From assembly GCA_037043015.1 (NCBI GenBank), contig CM073325.1, positions 994,501-1,058,500 of the forward strand: a DNA stretch of 64,000 nucleotides, written 5' to 3'. Under the pieces are notes generated by a model, which had not been told where the DNA came from, did no database searches, and saw only the letters and a program-made list of their open reading frames with translations. The position numbers and the translations under genes are program-made. Positions 61,471 through 64,000 of the stretch are shown piece after piece; position 1 is the first letter of the stretch, and each line of letters opens with the position of its first letter. Source of the stretch: Bryum argenteum (taxonomy: Eukaryota; Streptophyta; Bryopsida; Bryales; Bryaceae).

Positions 61471-64000
61471 AGTCCCATAATGGAGATCTAGTAATCTTCA
61501 CTCGTAGGTACATAATAGCTTCCCCATACAACAATGCCATGTACTCATTGCAAACACCATAGGGCACCGGAAACATCCCTGTAGACTTCCTTAGCTGAAA
61601 AATGCGCCATTATTGACCACCTCACTGTACAGTAACTTATAGCTTGTGAGTATGACTTATCATTCCGACGATAACAGTTTCATCAAAGCGAAAGTTCGAA
61701 ATTCAGCAGGAAAGGCAAAGGTGAGGATAGAAAGGCAATCAATAGTAGAGCAAATCCATTTAATTTGAAAAGAAAAGGAAAGGGAAAAGGGAGCAACAAA
61801 AAAGGACAAGTAAGACGGCGCCGCCCAGCACATGATCCTGCGAGCGAGCACATCGGAAGGCTCGGATGGAGCCAGGCAGCCAGCAGGGCTGGGCGGCATT
61901 CATTCACAGTTTCACACTGTTTGAGGCAGCCGCAGTAAATACGGAATAATAAGAAGAAGGCGGGGGAATGATAAGCGAAAGAGGGACACCAAAGTGGGGC
62001 AAGAAGGGATGTCGTTCAGTTCAGTGGGTCTGTGCAGGTTCCCCCGCAGACAGACAGTCTCCGTGCTCTGTGGCTTCCCTGGATTGGATTGAGCTTTTTC
62101 CTGCCTTTTGCCACCGTGCCAGGCCACCTGGTTGCTACTGTCCTATTGTCGGAGACGCGGAACTCTCACCCTCCTCGCGTACTGTATGCGGTGAGTAACT
62201 TCCTGCAGTGAAATGCCTGCTACAGTACAGACTGTAGAGTCCTTAGAAAATTGTGATCTTTATTGGGATCGATGAAACGTTGAAAGCGTTTGCAACATGC
62301 ATCACATTTTGGACTTCTGCATGTACCGTACGAACACACCTGTTCAAAGCCCTGTTTGGAGTGCTTGAAAAGATTCATTGGTGGAGACGATAGCATGCTT
62401 GGTACGAACACCGCTACAGTTTGTTCAAATGATTGTAGGTAAATTCGAGAGTCATTTTTCATGTGCACAAAAGAATGTGTCATTTGGATTTTGCATGCAA
62501 ATGCTATGAAAGGAAACGTTTTCCTTACTAGTGTACTCTTTTGGCATCATCTTTTTTGTGTTAGTACGGTTGGACTACCTAAAAGCGCCAGGGGACCTAA
62601 AATGGCGCTGCACCTCATTTGTAGATTGTGAAAATACAAATGTACCTCATTTGTATATAACGCTTATGGGTCAAACCTTACTTAGCACTTTGGAATTTTG
62701 TATAAAATTCACAAATGTGAATTATTTACATGTTGCAAATTTTTGCAATCCTCCTGAAAACCTATTTCGAATGTGGTCATAATTTTATTTTGAGTTTACT
62801 AGTGCTAAAAATAGGTCAGATCTCTTAAGTTGGTGCTTATAGGACACTCAACCTTAGTGTAAGGTAGCAGCACTCCTTTACCCTTAGTGTTGACAAGTCT
62901 TGGAATGGTCAAAATTATTTATGAAGAGGATAATCTATCTTTGGCATCTTTTGAAGTATGTAAATGTAGTATTTGTAGTATCTAGAATCTGTTTACGACA
63001 GCTTTGATGAAATTTTCTCACTGCTGATTTGATTGTAATGTTGCCACACGCTATGATTAGAGTTTGCAATAACATTTTACTCTTGATGATTTCTTTAACG
63101 AAAGATCACGACAACAACTACTACTTACATGTGGGCATTCATAAAAACATAGATGGTATATAATTTTATGAAGAATCGAAAGCTATAGCATTTATAATCA
63201 AACTAATGTGGTAACACTATATTTCATTTTTAAAGAAGTGACCTTCACAATGATTGAGATTGAGAATCGTGAGGGTTTTATATTGTGTACATCAACCTTC
63301 TGCAGGTGGTGAAGCAAAGTCCTTCATGTTTGTAAACATGAGCTTAAATGTAAAATTGGGTGGATAGAAGGGCTAACACATTGAAATTTGCTAGAGAGTG
63401 TTCGTAAACTATTCAACTGCACTAATTTATGTGAGAGGAGTAGGATAGAATGTTCAAAATCACACAAGATGAAAAGCTGCACACTAGGGGCATTCAAGCA
63501 GGAGGTACATTATAGCTTATGACTTCAAAAAAAATTAACGTGCCCACAACATATACTTAGAGTACATGGGTTTAGAATACATCTACTAACTGTTGTCTTC
63601 TAGAATTCATAAATAATTTAAGTTATTTTAGAATTCATAGTTACAATTGGTCCAATCTCCTTCATACTTTCCATATTTTCCTAGATTGCTTCCCTTTATT
63701 ACTTCCTAATGAGCTTGTTTATGAAATTTGTGAGTTCTTTCGGTATGCTACCGTAAACATATTATTTGGAAAAACCGCAAATGGTTTTGGATAACATGTA
63801 CTTGGTTCCTCCCATGTGAATTCAGGTGAAAATAAACGTTCTAAAAATACAATTTTAAATTGCACTTTCTCTCAATGTAACTTAAAACAATTATAGTATA
63901 TACTCCCTTAGTTCCATAATGTTTGATCAATTTTGCAGACCTCTTTGGATTAAGCTTAAATTTGAGAATTAAAAAGATTTGTTTGGTTGAATAGATAGCT
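61471..64000. other. Intergenic DNA to the window edge
   Basis: A GC-richer patch at 61660-62200 has overlapping open frames with hydrophobic or low-complexity content and no recognisable family. The remainder is AT-rich with no supported gene. A gene continuing past the window edge cannot be excluded. Confidence 0.4.

Overview
This window looks like nuclear DNA of a land plant. Every recognisable gene is a plant family with GT-AG introns: a SERK-type receptor kinase, an ACT-domain Raf-like kinase, an L-gulonolactone oxidase-like protein, a GT61-type glycosyltransferase and the V-ATPase c'' proteolipid. The intergenic DNA is AT-rich and full of small transposable elements and microsatellites. 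Nothing fixes the species. A bryophyte, lycophyte or fern seems more likely to me than a flowering plant, but this is a weak inference from the look of the proteins and transposons.

Layout. 275-1928 (-) is a three-exon GT61-like glycosyltransferase. 4372-6620 (+) is a seven-exon SERK-like copy that keeps the signal peptide and LRR ectodomain and stops before the membrane span. 10737-12895 (+) is a two-exon gulonolactone oxidase-like gene. 14387-15373 (-) is the four-exon V-ATPase c'' gene. 16798-18800 (+) is a decayed SERK pseudogene. 27010-32295 (+) is a complete SERK gene, which I resolved into 13 exons (630 aa). 36639-39997 holds a dead two-gene PIF/Harbinger element. 43149-47710 (-) is a 12-exon ACT-domain protein kinase (685 aa). 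55844-57904 (-) is a hAT-type transposase pseudogene. The flanks of these genes are repeat DNA.

The three SERK loci are in the same orientation and share intron positions, so they are a local duplication series. One is complete, one has become a potential secreted ectodomain, and one is dead. Both incomplete copies lose homology near exon 7 / intron 7, just before the exon encoding the membrane span.

Two repeat systems stand out. The first is a set of about a dozen short elements, bounded by TTAA and starting CCCTTAAA or CCCCTAAA with the inverted copy at the other end. TTAA flanks and CCC termini are the hallmark of piggyBac transposition. The second is a tRNA-derived SINE family. Three 5'-truncated copies have target-site duplications of about 12 bp, and the 3' tail of each copy is a different microsatellite: (TATC)n, (TA)n, and in one copy a 517-bp uninterrupted (GA)n.

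All exon boundaries were read by eye from frame continuity and GT/AG sites. Each complete gene model closes in frame, but none is confirmed by transcripts.
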